Shown here: piece after piece, positions 1 to 7,652 of the stretch
Layout of the letters: each line of letters opens with the position of its first letter
Position numbering within the stretch: the stretch's first letter is position 1
From: Actinokineospora enzanensis DSM 44649
Lineage (GTDB): Bacteria; Actinomycetota; Actinomycetes; Mycobacteriales; Pseudonocardiaceae
DNA: 64,000 bases
NCBI RefSeq assembly: GCF_000374445.1
Contig: NZ_KB894403.1
Location: forward strand, 396,435-460,434
Direction: 5' to 3'
Notes under the pieces: model-generated
Seen by the model: only the letters and a program-made list of their open reading frames with translations
Databases searched by the model: none
Told to the model about the DNA's origin: nothing
Position numbers and translations under genes: made by a program

Positions 1-416
1 ACCCGCACCCGGCCCTGCCTGGCCTCCTCGACTATCTCCGGGCGGGCAGGCAGGCAACACCCGGCGCGGACATCTGGCTTCCCGCCTGGGCCCACTGAAC
101 CCCCGACAACCGCATCATGTGATCGACATCGGCATGCGCCGACTCGCCTACGTGGTGCCGGGTCGCGCTCGCCGCGTGCACGAACACGGCCGACCCACCG
201 AGACCGAAGCGCCGATCGGGCCAAGCGCAGGCCTCCCCTGTCTGTGCTTCTTTTGGGCGGTACAGGGACTCTCGTACCCACGACTGGAGCAACCATCGGT
301 TATCTCGATAGTGAATAGTGAATAGAGAGATTTGCCAAGCCGGGTGGAGATTCCCGACGGATCGCCGGGATGAGACCATCCTCAACGGACCAGAACCGAA
401 CCGTCCACTATGGACG
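1..416. other. Left-edge stretch with no supported gene; possible HNH-like remnant
   Basis: I cannot support an intact gene here. A minus-strand reading frame (about 32-385) contains a CAWPD-type segment followed by an AHADVDHMM segment, loosely like the Cys/DH core of HNH nucleases. It lacks the second cysteine pair and the usual spacing, so at best it is a decayed fragment. An AT-rich island at 300-330 carries the heptamer ATAGTGA twice in tandem (308-321) followed by the variant ATAGAGA (322-328). Confidence 0.25.
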
Positions 417-995
417 TCAGACCCGGGTCATCCCGGCCACTACCAGCTCCAACAGCCGCACCGAGCCGGGAATCGACGACTCCCGCACCCACGCCGCCGC
501 CCCGATGGCGTCGAACAGCTCCCCCGGGGTCAGGTCCGCCCGGACCTCCCCCACTGCCTGGGCGGCACGCAAAAGACCGGCCCCACACCGGTTCATCGCC
601 ACACAGCCCGCGTGCCAGTGACTGGTCGGGTCCTGGATTCCCTGGCTCAGCTGGTCGACCAGGCCCCGGTACGTGCCGCAGAACTCCACCGCGTGCGACA
701 TCCACGCAACAAGCGCGGCCGACGGCGGCAATTCCTGTGCAGCACGCGAACCGTGGGCGAGCAGTGACGCGAGGCTGTCCCGCAGGCCGGCCTCTACCAG
801 CGATTCCCGAGTGGCGAAGTGCCCGTAGAGGGTGCCGATGGCCACGCCGGCCGCGCGGGCGATCTCCTCCAGCGAGGTCGACGCGCCGTTGACCGCAAAG
901 GCAGCGCGGGCTTCGCGCAGGATCGCGTCGTAGTTGCGGCGGCCGTCGGCGCGGGTCGGGCGTCGGGCCGGACGGGGGCCTGGCGTGTCGTTCAC
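417..995 (-). CDS. TetR/AcrR family transcriptional regulator
   Basis: The protein has 192 residues and the classic TetR layout. An N-terminal helix-turn-helix covers about residues 15-60, with the motif TSLEEIARAAGVAIGTLYGHF, followed by an all-helical ligand-binding half. The GTG start at 995 was chosen because it sits just before the basic arm (RPTRADGRRNYDAIL); the frame stays open further upstream but that part looks non-coding. The gene diverges from an AraC-type regulator across about 150 bp, so the two may share an operator region. By family it would be a ligand-responsive repressor; the inducer and targets are unknown. The C-terminal half resembles SbtR-like regulators of small-molecule stress, but that is only a guess. 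Confidence 0.85.
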   Translation of the reverse strand: MNDTPGPRPARRPTRADGRRNYDAILREARAAFAVNGASTSLEEIARAAGVAIGTLYGHFATRESLVEAGLRDSLASLLAHGSRAAQELPPSAALVAWMSHAVEFCGTYRGLVDQLSQGIQDPTSHWHAGCVAMNRCGAGLLRAAQAVGEVRADLTPGELFDAIGAAAWVRESSIPGSVRLLELVVAGMTRV

Positions 996-1026
996 CGCGT
1001 CTCCCCCACCGTCCGGACCAAGGCGA

Positions 1027-1056
1027 GAGTACCTCGGGTTCGGCGCAGGTAGCTCG
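1027..1056. promoter_or_regulatory. Weak inverted repeat in the tetR-araC divergent intergenic region
   Basis: TACCT (1030-1034) and AGGTA (1047-1051) form short inverted arms about 12 nt apart. Flanking GAG and CTC extend the pairing imperfectly. The position between the divergent TetR and AraC genes makes an operator plausible, but the arms are short and could be chance. Confidence 0.25.
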
Positions 1057-1148
1057 GACGGGTGAGATTCCCGGGGAACGGGGCGGGAACCCGACCGGAG
1101 TGAGGGAAGGTCTACCGATCGAACGCGGAGGGAGGTAGAAGGCCGGAT

Positions 1149-2108
1149 ATGGCTGCGCGCCTGGAGTGTCCGCCGCGGCGGACGGAGTTCGAGACGACCG
1201 ATCCCGACCTGGCCCATGAGCAACTGCTCGCGGCCTACGACCACGGGCTGCGGATGAGCGGCTTCACCGGGGCGCGGCCGATGCGGCACCGGCGCACCGA
1301 GGCGGGCGCGTTCGCCGTCGACGACCTCGCGTTACCGCTGGACCTCGCGTTCAGCGCCGACGAGCTGGCGTTGATGATCCTCCAGGTCGAGTCCGGGCAC
1401 GTGGAGCGCACGCTCGCCGGGGTGGAGAACCGGATCGGGCCGGGGGACGTGCTCGTGCACACCCAACCGGCGATGAAGTTCCGGGCGCGCACCATCGACG
1501 TCGTGTGCAGGCCGGTGCGGCTGGATACCGCGCTGTTCAACCAGATCACCACCGCGCCCAGCGGCCTGATCCGCTTCACCGGGTACCGCCCGCGCACGCC
1601 CGGCACCGCGGCGCACTGGAAGCGGACCGTGCACTACCTGAACGAGAACCTGCGAGAGAACCCGGAGGCCGCGGGGCACGAACTGGTGCTGGGCAACACC
1701 GCGCGGCTGCTGGCGGCGACCGCGCTGGCGACCTTCCCCAACACCGCGGTCATCGAGCCCAACGGCGTCGACCGGCACGACGCCGGTCCCGCCGCGCTGC
1801 GCCGGGCGATCGCCTACCTGGAGGAGCACGCGGACGAGGACGTGGTCGTGGCCGATCTCGCGCGCGCCGCGCGGGTGACGATCCGCGCCGTGCAGCTGGC
1901 GTTCCGTCGACACCTGGACACCACACCGATGGCCTACCTGCGCCGGGTCCGGCTCGAACACGCCCATCGCGAGCTCCGCGACGCCGACCCGGCGCGGGAG
2001 ACCGTCGCGGCGGTGGCGGCAAGGTGGGGTTTCGCCAATCCGGGCCGGTTCGCCGCCTACTACCGGGTCGCGTTCGGGGTCACGCCCGCGCGCACGCTGC
2101 GCGGCTGA
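1149..2108 (+). CDS. AraC family transcriptional regulator
   Basis: The protein has 319 residues. The last 100 or so (about 220-319) form the double helix-turn-helix AraC/XylS DNA-binding domain, with VADLARAARVTIRAVQLAFRR in the first HTH and the signature WGFANPGRFAAYYRVAFGVTPA near the end. Residues 1-200 form a beta-rich sensor region with a stretch like IGPGDVLVHTQPAMKFRAR, like the AraC-binding-like (cupin) domains that read small ligands. The ATG lies behind a GAAGG-like ribosome site. It is divergent from the TetR gene and followed at 80 bp by the DUF3291 gene on the same strand. Its targets cannot be read from the sequence. Confidence 0.88.
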   Translation: MAARLECPPRRTEFETTDPDLAHEQLLAAYDHGLRMSGFTGARPMRHRRTEAGAFAVDDLALPLDLAFSADELALMILQVESGHVERTLAGVENRIGPGDVLVHTQPAMKFRARTIDVVCRPVRLDTALFNQITTAPSGLIRFTGYRPRTPGTAAHWKRTVHYLNENLRENPEAAGHELVLGNTARLLAATALATFPNTAVIEPNGVDRHDAGPAALRRAIAYLEEHADEDVVVADLARAARVTIRAVQLAFRRHLDTTPMAYLRRVRLEHAHRELRDADPARETVAAVAARWGFANPGRFAAYYRVAFGVTPARTLRG

Positions 2109-2188
2109 GGGATCCGGGCCGGATGGTCGTTAGTCCCTGAAATCCGTGAAAATCCGGGTCGGCCGGACGGAGGCATTACGCTGGCCGT

Positions 2189-2662
2189 ATGGCGCACGAG
2201 TTGGCGCAGGTCAACGTTTCCCGGCTGAGATTCCCCACCGACGCCCCGGAAATGGTCGGGTTCCTCGCCGCGCTGCGGCGGGTCAACCGGACGGCCGAGC
2301 AGTCCCCCGGCTTCATCTGGCGGCTGGCCGGGGTCGGCGACCACCTCAACGGGGCCGACCTGGTGGGCGACGACCGGGTCTCGCTGAACCTGTCGGTCTG
2401 GACGTCCTACCAACGGTTGCACGACTACGCCCATCGGAGCGAGCACGGCCTGTTCGTGCGGCAGCGGGCGCGCTGGTTCGAGCGCGTCCCGCTGCCCGCC
2501 ACGGCGCTGTGGTGGGTGCCCGCGGGCAGGCGCCCCACCCCGGAGGAGGCGCTCGCCCGCCTGGCCTACCTGCGCGCGAACGGTCCCTCGCCGCGCGCGT
2601 TCACGGTGCGCTGCCGGTTCACCCCGCAGGGCCGACGGGAGACGCGGTTCCAACGCGTGTAG
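2189..2662 (+). CDS. DUF3291 domain-containing protein
   Basis: The protein has 157 residues and is soluble, with no signal peptide or membrane helix. The pattern HELAQVNVSRLRFPTDAPEM at the N-terminus, a SPGFIWRL segment and the SLNLSVWTSYQRLHDYAHRS stretch match the DUF3291 family of dimeric alpha-beta barrel-like proteins distantly related to monooxygenase/ABM folds. The biochemical role is unknown. Its 3' end overlaps the convergent DUF418 gene by 44 bp. It may be co-transcribed with the upstream araC-type gene (80 bp gap), but nothing shows a functional link. Confidence 0.85.
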   Translation: MAHELAQVNVSRLRFPTDAPEMVGFLAALRRVNRTAEQSPGFIWRLAGVGDHLNGADLVGDDRVSLNLSVWTSYQRLHDYAHRSEHGLFVRQRARWFERVPLPATALWWVPAGRRPTPEEALARLAYLRANGPSPRAFTVRCRFTPQGRRETRFQRV

Positions 2663-3746
2663 ACCACCGGGGCAGCCGGTAGGCCCAGTCCCACGCGGTT
2701 TCCACCGGTCCGCGCGGGAAGCGGCCGATCCACCAGCAGGCGCCCGCCATCATCAGCGCCGACACCAGCAGGAAGCAACCGACCGTCCAGAGTGGACCGC
2801 CGGTGAGCCCGAGGCCCCAGCGGTAGCAGAGCACCGAGGCCACCAGGTTCTGCAGGATGTAGCAGGACAGCGCGCACCGGCCGATCGCGGTGAGCCCGGT
2901 GCGCACCGGTCCCGCCTCGTCCCGCATCCGCAGGACCAGCGCGGTGATCCCGCCGAGCAGGCCGAACGCCACGATCGGCGCGCAGACGTAGCGTTCGACC
3001 ATCGCCCACTCCACGCCCGCGTAGGCCGTGATCACGTTCAACGGAACGCCGACGCCGAATCCCCACGCCATCAACCTGCGCCGAAGCGCCGTTCCGCGCG
3101 CGGAGTTCTCCAACGCGCCCGAGCGCAACAACCAGGCGCCCGCCAGGAACAGGACCAGGCTCAACGGCAGCACGAATACCGCCTCCGCGCGGTATGTCGA
3201 CGCGTATTCGACGCGGGCGAGCACCTGCGCGGGCCAGCTCGACGTGTCGACGGGCTTGCCGGTGCCCAGATCGGCGTGGCCGGTGAGCAGACCGGCGGTG
3301 ATGAACCCGACGAACAGCACGTGCACCGTGCCCGCCGCGATCATCCAGCCGCGTCGCACGCGCGCGCCGCGGCCCACCAGGAACGCCACCAGCACCGACA
3401 CCAGGGCGTAGAACATCAGCACGTCGAACTCGAACACCAGCACGTAGTGCAGCGTGCCCTCGACGAACAACAACGCCGAGCGCCACAGGTACCAGCCCGG
3501 CCAGCGCGCGCCGCGGCGTTGCGCGGACGCGTGCTGCAGGGCCAGGCCGATGCCGAACATGATGGACAGCAGGGACAGGAACTTGCCGTTGCTGAGCATC
3601 CGCAGCCCGGTCTCCACCGCGCTGCCCGGCGCGAAGATCGCGGCCACCCCGGCCGGGCTGGTGAAGATCCACACATTGGTGCCGAAGGTGCCCAGGATGG
3701 CCACCCCGCGCAGCACGTCCAGGGCCGCGATCCGGCCTGCCTTCAT
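2619..3746 (-). CDS. DUF418 domain-containing polytopic membrane protein (YeiB-like)
   Basis: The protein has 375 residues and many hydrophobic helices. The N-terminus (MKAGRIAALDVLRGVAILGT) carries the R-x-x-x-LDxLRGxAxLG signature of the DUF418/heparan-alpha-glucosaminide acyltransferase-like superfamily. The DUF418 core lies in the C-terminal half (ALSCYILQN and GPLWTVGCFLLV segments, ending in W and R-rich PRGPVETAW). Family members are predicted transporters or membrane acyltransferases, but no substrate is established. The ATG at 3746 is the first start at the conserved N-terminus. A 38-bp dyad lies 11 bp upstream and probably controls this gene. Confidence 0.85.
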   Translation of the reverse strand: MKAGRIAALDVLRGVAILGTFGTNVWIFTSPAGVAAIFAPGSAVETGLRMLSNGKFLSLLSIMFGIGLALQHASAQRRGARWPGWYLWRSALLFVEGTLHYVLVFEFDVLMFYALVSVLVAFLVGRGARVRRGWMIAAGTVHVLFVGFITAGLLTGHADLGTGKPVDTSSWPAQVLARVEYASTYRAEAVFVLPLSLVLFLAGAWLLRSGALENSARGTALRRRLMAWGFGVGVPLNVITAYAGVEWAMVERYVCAPIVAFGLLGGITALVLRMRDEAGPVRTGLTAIGRCALSCYILQNLVASVLCYRWGLGLTGGPLWTVGCFLLVSALMMAGACWWIGRFPRGPVETAWDWAYRLPRWSTRVGTASPVGPAG

Positions 3747-3756
3747 CGTTCCCCCT

Positions 3757-3794
3757 CGATCCCGGGTTTCGGACCGGTCCGAAACTAGGGATCG
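3757..3794. promoter_or_regulatory. 38-bp nearly perfect dyad, probable operator for the DUF418 gene
   Basis: The centre (3766-3785) is a perfect 20-bp palindrome, GTTTCGGACC followed by its complement with no spacer. It is flanked by a second inverted pair, CGATCCC (3757-3763) and GGGATCG (3788-3794), leaving only two mismatched positions per side. A centre without a loop favours a protein-binding site over a terminator, and the shape is typical of TetR-family operators. It lies 11 bp upstream of the DUF418 start and downstream of the DUF4157 stop, so it could also end transcription of the latter. Confidence 0.7.
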
Positions 3795-3921
3795 CGCGGG
3801 TGTCCCGCGTCCGGCGGCGGGTGGATCGGGCATCATGCCTTCGACGGACCCGGGCCTCCCGCCACCGTCACGACGGCAGGCCCCGTCCCTGGTGGGACGA
3901 GGCCGGTGGCCGGGCGCGGAC

Positions 3922-4605
3922 TCACTCCTCGGGGGTTTCCTCCTCCTCCGCTTCCCGCTGCACGAACGTCTGTGCGGCCGGGGCCTCCTGTTCCTCCTCG
4001 TCCCCCTCGCCCTCGACCCGCTGCACCGGGCTCGCGGGCTGCGCCATGACGCGGTCGGCGTTGGCGACGGCCTCCCGCTCGAACCGGTCCCCCGGGTCGC
4101 TGACCCTGACCCCGCCGCCTGCCTCGGTCCCGTCGACCGGGCCGGAGCGCTGCTGCACGACGTGGGTGAGCTCGTGCGCGAGCATGTGCTTGCCCGCCGC
4201 CGAGCCGGGGTCGTAGCGGTCGCCGGAGAAGACGATGTCCGAGCCGACGGTGTAGGCCTGCGCGTTGACCGAGCGGGCGGACTCGGTGGCGGCGCCGCCG
4301 GTGTGCACGCGCACGTCGGCGAAGTCGGCGCCGCCGAAGCGGCCCTCCATCTCGGCACGGGTGCCCGCGTCCAGCGGGCTGCCGCCGGAGCCGATGACCC
4401 CGTGCACCGGCGACCGTTCCTCCTCGACCAGCGCGCCGACGCCCGCGTTGCCGACGGCGCGTTGCAGGCCGAGCAGTCCCGGCGCGCCCAGGACGTCGGG
4501 CCTGCCCGCCGCGGCGGCGCGGCCCAGCAGGTCCGGGTGCCCGGGGGCGTGCTCGGCGTGCTCGTGGCGGTGGTCGACGTCCAGGTCGTGCTCGTGCTCG
4601 CGCAT
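3922..4605 (-). CDS. DUF4157 (eCIS core domain) protein, putative CIS cargo
   Basis: The protein has 227 residues. Residues about 75-150 form the DUF4157 eCIS-core domain: LGLQRAVGN, then [25 protein letters not shown] and [15 protein letters not shown], ending in a zinc-metallopeptidase-like HELTHVVQQ motif (HExxH type). The C-terminus is strongly acidic ([10 protein letters not shown] and EEEETPEE) and contains two VQR tripeptides common in this family. There is no signal peptide. By family it is associated with extracellular contractile injection systems, as cargo or a cargo-processing/recruiting domain. The CIS operon begins about 3 kb away on the same strand. The start at 4605 follows a GGGGGC-rich ribosome site. 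No separate toxin domain is visible. Confidence 0.88.
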   Translation of the reverse strand: MREHEHDLDVDHRHEHAEHAPGHPDLLGRAAAAGRPDVLGAPGLLGLQRAVGNAGVGALVEEERSPVHGVIGSGGSPLDAGTRAEMEGRFGGADFADVRVHTGGAATESARSVNAQAYTVGSDIVFSGDRYDPGSAAGKHMLAHELTHVVQQRSGPVDGTEAGGGVRVSDPGDRFEREAVANADRVMAQPASPVQRVEGEGDEEEQEAPAAQTFVQREAEEEETPEE

Positions 4606-4930
4606 CCCCCGGGCCCCCTGTTTCGAGTGGTGTTCACGGGTCACAATGTGCGCCCGGACAAATGATGGGCGGTCGGTTCGGCCCCCGATTCGCATTCGCC
4701 GGGCGCGACCGAGGGTGCTCCGCCGCCGGGGGCGCGGCAACGTCCCCCCGGCCGCCCGCGCGGGCAGTCCGGATCGCCCCTGCCGCAACGCAATCCGATC
4801 CGGCGAAGTACACCCGTGTGGGCGGTGTCATTCCCAGTCGGACACCGCCGCCTTACTACGAATGGGCGGGTATGGCCGCGCTCCGAAACGTGGCCCTCTC
4901 GGGCACCGATAAGGGTCATGCGGAGGGGAC
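4606..4930. promoter_or_regulatory. Divergent intergenic region, DUF4157 gene versus two-component pair
   Basis: This 325-bp region lies between divergent starts and must hold promoters for both sides. I see no long inverted repeat, tRNA or conserved riboswitch. Short reading frames inside it look like noise. An A/T-richer patch (CCTTACTACGAATGGG, about 4850-4866) lies 65 bp before the histidine kinase start and is the best place for a promoter in that direction. Confidence 0.35.
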
Positions 4931-5605
4931 ATGCGTCGGAACGAATCGGTTTCGGACCACGCCGGGGACGCCGGTTCCGACGGTGCGCGGCTGCTGCTGT
5001 TGCGGGAGCTGCACGACACCGTCGGGCCCGCGCTCACGGGGATGGCGTTCGGCCTGCGCGCGGCCCGGAACCTGGTGGGACGGGACGCGGACTCCGCCGC
5101 GCGCCTGCTCGCCCAGCTGGAGGACGAGCTGCACGGGGCGATCGCGGAGGTGCGCAGGCTCACCTACGGGGCCCCGCCGACCGTGCTGGACCAGGTGGGC
5201 CTGGTGGAGGCGATCCGACGGCACGCGGTGACGTTGAGCGGGCATGTGTCCGGCGCGGGCGGGGTTCCGCTGAGCATCGACGTGCAGGCCCGCGGCAACC
5301 TCACCGTGTTGACCCTCCCCGTCCAGGTGGCCACCTATCGGGTGGTGTGCGAGGCGTTGAGCAACACCGTCCGCCATTCCCGCGCGCGTTCCTGTGTGGT
5401 GCGCCTGCGCAACGAAGGCGATCTGCGGGTGGAGGTCGTGGACGACGGCATCGGTGTGCCGGGCGGCGAGGCCGGTCCCTGGTGCGGGGTGGGACTGCGC
5501 TCGATGCGCGACCGGGTGACCGAGCTGGGCGGCCGGTGGTCGATCGGGCCGGGCACGCCCGCCGGGACCCGGGTCATCGCGACGTTCCCGCTCGGCGCGG
5601 GCTGA
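4931..5605 (+). CDS. Cytoplasmic NarL-type sensor histidine kinase
   Basis: The protein has 224 residues and no membrane helices. A HisKA_3 dimerisation domain occupies residues 20-90; the phospho-accepting His is residue 28 in RELHDTVGPALTG. A HATPase_c domain follows, with ALSNTVRHS (N box), VVDDGIGVP (G1) and GVGLRSMRDRV (G2). It is a minimal kinase with no sensor domain, so it either reads a cytoplasmic cue or relies on a partner. The response regulator starts 1 nt after its stop. The ATG follows GGAGGGGAC. Its location between the DUF4157 gene and the CIS operon makes a role in controlling injection-system expression possible but unproven. Confidence 0.9.
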   Translation: MRRNESVSDHAGDAGSDGARLLLLRELHDTVGPALTGMAFGLRAARNLVGRDADSAARLLAQLEDELHGAIAEVRRLTYGAPPTVLDQVGLVEAIRRHAVTLSGHVSGAGGVPLSIDVQARGNLTVLTLPVQVATYRVVCEALSNTVRHSRARSCVVRLRNEGDLRVEVVDDGIGVPGGEAGPWCGVGLRSMRDRVTELGGRWSIGPGTPAGTRVIATFPLGAG

Positions 5606-5606
5606 C

Positions 5607-6260
5607 ATGTCCCAGGCCGCGACGGAACCGCGCCGGGTGCTGATCGTCGACGACCACGCCACCTTCCGGCTGGGCCTTGGCGCGCTGCTGCAGTCCGTGC
5701 CCGGCGTCCGGGTGGTCGGCGAGGCCGACGGCGGCGCGGCGGCGATGGCGTCGGCGCGCGCGTTGCAGCCCGACGTGGTGGTGATGGACCTGCACATGAC
5801 CGACCTGGACGGGGTGGCCGCGACCGAGCGCATCACCCGCGCCTACCCCGGCGTCGGCGTGCTGGTCCTGACCATGGACGACGGCGACGACCGGGTGTTC
5901 GCGGCGGTCCGCGCGGGCGCGAGCGGCTACCTGCTCAAGACCGCGGGACAGGACGAGATCGTGCGCGCGATCCACGCCGTGGCCGACGGGGAGATCATCT
6001 TCGGCAGCCCGGTGGCGGCGAAGGTCCGCGCCCTGTTCGCCGCGACGCCTGCCCCGCGCACGGAGCTGTGCGGGCTGACCGCGCGCGAGCTGGAGGTCCT
6101 CACGATGATGGTGCGTGGCGAGGGCAACGCGACGATCGCCCGAGACCTGGTGGTCAGCCCGAAGACGGTGCGCAACCACATCACCCGCATCTTCCGCAAA
6201 CTCGGCGTGCGCGACCGCGCCGAGGCCGTGCGGCGCGGTCTGGAAAGCGGTCTGGGGTGA
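5607..6260 (+). CDS. NarL/LuxR-type response regulator
   Basis: The protein has 217 residues. The receiver domain (about 8-125) has the acidic pair DD at 15-16, the phospho-acceptor Asp at 61 in VVVMDLHMTDLDG, and the conserved Lys in SGYLLKTAG. The C-terminal LuxR helix-turn-helix (about 150-215) has LTARELEVLTMMVRGEGNA and VSPKTVRNHITRIFRKLGV. It forms an operon with the kinase 1 nt upstream and is its cognate partner. A strong hairpin follows the stop codon, so the pair is probably a self-contained transcript. Targets are unknown; the nearby DUF4157, orphan LuxR and CIS genes are candidates. Confidence 0.92.
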   Translation: MSQAATEPRRVLIVDDHATFRLGLGALLQSVPGVRVVGEADGGAAAMASARALQPDVVVMDLHMTDLDGVAATERITRAYPGVGVLVLTMDDGDDRVFAAVRAGASGYLLKTAGQDEIVRAIHAVADGEIIFGSPVAAKVRALFAATPAPRTELCGLTARELEVLTMMVRGEGNATIARDLVVSPKTVRNHITRIFRKLGVRDRAEAVRRGLESGLG

Positions 6261-6261
6261 G

Positions 6262-6301
6262 CGGTCCCGGGCGGGGTGGGACTCCCGTGGGACCGGGACC
6301 G
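6262..6301 (+). terminator. Hairpin after the response-regulator gene
   Basis: CGGTCCCG (6262-6269) pairs with CGGGACCG (6294-6301). The 24-nt interval between them is itself rich in GGGAC/GTCCC-type partial pairing, giving a long GC hairpin right after the stop at 6260. There is no U-tract, as usual in actinomycetes. Confidence 0.5.
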
Positions 6302-6406
6302 GACTTACGGGACCAATGGGGACACCAGACGTCTATTCGGCCGTCATGATGGGCGACAGACTGTGTGCTATCGGTCCGAGCAGGGGGACGCGCGAAGGGG
6401 AAGTCG

Positions 6407-7045
6407 ATGGTCACAGACCCGGTTCCGGTTGTGCTGCACGCGATGGACGTTATCTCCCGCGCGGGCGTCGACGCCGCGTTGCGGTCCCGCCCCGAGGTCC
6501 GCATGGTCGGCGAGGACACCCCCGTCGGCGCCGCCGACCGGACGGTCTCGCTGGTGGTCGCCGAGAGCTGGGACAGCGCGACCCAGTCCCTGTTCCGCAG
6601 ACTCCAGGCCCGCGGCCGACGCCGGGTGGTGCTGATCGCGGGCGAGATCGACAACTCGCAGCTGCTGGAGGCGGTCGGCATCGGCGTGGCCGCGGTGATC
6701 CGCCGATCGGAGGCGACCCCGGAGGCACTGGTCCGGCTGATCGAGGCCACGGCGGCAGGCGATGGGACGCTGCCGCCGGACCTGTTGGCGCGGCTGTTGG
6801 ACCGGGTGTCCCGGTTGCAGCGGCAGGTGTTGCATCCGCGCGGGTGGGACCTGGCGGGAGTGTCGGCGCGGGAGGCCGAGGTATTGCGGATGGTGGCCGA
6901 CGGGATGGAGACGCGGGAGATCGCGGAACGGCTGTGCTATTCGCAGCGGACGGTGAAGGGGATCCTGCACGACATCACCAGTCGGTTCCAGCTGCGGAAC
7001 CGGGCGCATGCTGTTGCGTTCGCCTTGCGGGAGGGGCTTATCTGA
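6407..7045 (+). CDS. Orphan LuxR-type regulator with degenerate receiver domain
   Basis: The protein has 212 residues. The C-terminal LuxR helix-turn-helix (about 145-210) is intact: VSAREAEVLRMVADGMETREIAERL and YSQRTVKGILHDI. The N-terminal half folds like a receiver but lacks the acidic pair and an Asp at the phosphorylation position (SLVVAESWDSA where DVVVMDL would be expected), so it is probably phosphorylation-independent. The start at 6407 was chosen for the GAAGGGGA ribosome site 4 nt upstream. Orphan LuxR-type genes of this sort often border actinobacterial CIS loci. Its position just outside the convergent end of this CIS operon makes it a candidate CIS regulator. Confidence 0.85.
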   Translation: MVTDPVPVVLHAMDVISRAGVDAALRSRPEVRMVGEDTPVGAADRTVSLVVAESWDSATQSLFRRLQARGRRRVVLIAGEIDNSQLLEAVGIGVAAVIRRSEATPEALVRLIEATAAGDGTLPPDLLARLLDRVSRLQRQVLHPRGWDLAGVSAREAEVLRMVADGMETREIAERLCYSQRTVKGILHDITSRFQLRNRAHAVAFALREGLI

Positions 7046-7079
7046 CTTGGGCCTCGGTTGCGGCCTCGCGTCAAGCGGC

Positions 7080-7108
7080 GGGGTGGGGCTGGGGGTGGGT
7101 GGGAGGGG
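7080..7108 (+). other. Six-tract G-quadruplex motif
   Basis: Six runs of three to five G occur within 29 nt (7080-7083, 7085-7088, 7091-7095, 7097-7099, 7101-7103, 7105-7108), separated by loops of one or two nucleotides. This exceeds the canonical G4 rule (four runs, loops up to seven). It lies 35 bp after the orphan LuxR stop and about 105 bp before the next start, on the coding strand, so the transcript would also carry it. Confidence 0.6.
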
Positions 7109-7214
7109 ATGTGGACAACCGCGAGGGGACCCCCGGTTTCCATTCCACCGTCGCCGAGCAGCGGGATCATGGGGTTGTGCACAGCATGGAAGCTGTGTCG
7201 GGGAGGGGTGGCTG

Positions 7215-7652
7215 GTGCGTTATCTGGTGGAGTCCTTTGTTCGCACGGCATTGCGGCAAGGTCGTACGGTCGAGCAGTTCCTTGGCCCCTGCGGCACAAC
7301 GGAACGCCCCGGTGTGGTCTATGTGCAGGTACGGCCGTCCGAGGCCGGGTTCGGGGTCTGGCTGTGCGAGGTCGAGGACGTCGGACACGAGGGGTTCTGC
7401 GATCTGGGCGAGTTCCCTCCGCTCGACCCGGAGGCCGAGGACGGTGGCGTGCTGCTGGGCGCCGAGGACGATCCGCTGGCCGCGGTGGGTCTGGCCGAGC
7501 GGCTCACCGCGGCCGTGCGTGGGCGTTGGGTCAACTATCCCCTTGCCGGGGACGAGTATCGGGACTTCCTGCGGACCGTCAGCCCTCGAAGCGGCCGGAC
7601 AGTGAGATCGCCGGAGTGCAATTGCCCTTCTCCGGGGGGTTCTGGCAGCTGA
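7215..7652 (+). CDS. Small acidic protein of unknown function at the CIS border
   Basis: This is a GTG-started frame of 145 residues (VRYLVESFVRTALRQGR...). It has regular secondary-structure-like periodicity in EAGFGVWLCEVEDVGHEGFCDLGEFPPL and an acidic middle (DPEAEDGGVLLGAEDD). No signal peptide or membrane helix is visible and I do not recognise the family. It is plus-strand and converges on the last CIS-operon gene, overlapping it by 74 bp, so the last 24 residues (rich in S/P/G) may not be conserved. The location after the orphan regulator suggests a two-gene unit bordering the CIS cluster. Confidence 0.6.
   Translation: MRYLVESFVRTALRQGRTVEQFLGPCGTTERPGVVYVQVRPSEAGFGVWLCEVEDVGHEGFCDLGEFPPLDPEAEDGGVLLGAEDDPLAAVGLAERLTAAVRGRWVNYPLAGDEYRDFLRTVSPRSGRTVRSPECNCPSPGGSGS

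Noticed and set aside
32-385. HNH-like nuclease gene on the minus strand
   Set aside because: Only a partial Cys/DH pattern is visible, spacing is wrong and no second metal ligand pair exists; noted as a possible remnant only.
2619-4637. DUF418 protein extended by about 300 residues upstream
   Set aside because: The extension is Arg/Thr/Ser-rich shadow of the DUF4157 gene in another frame and crosses the dyad operator.
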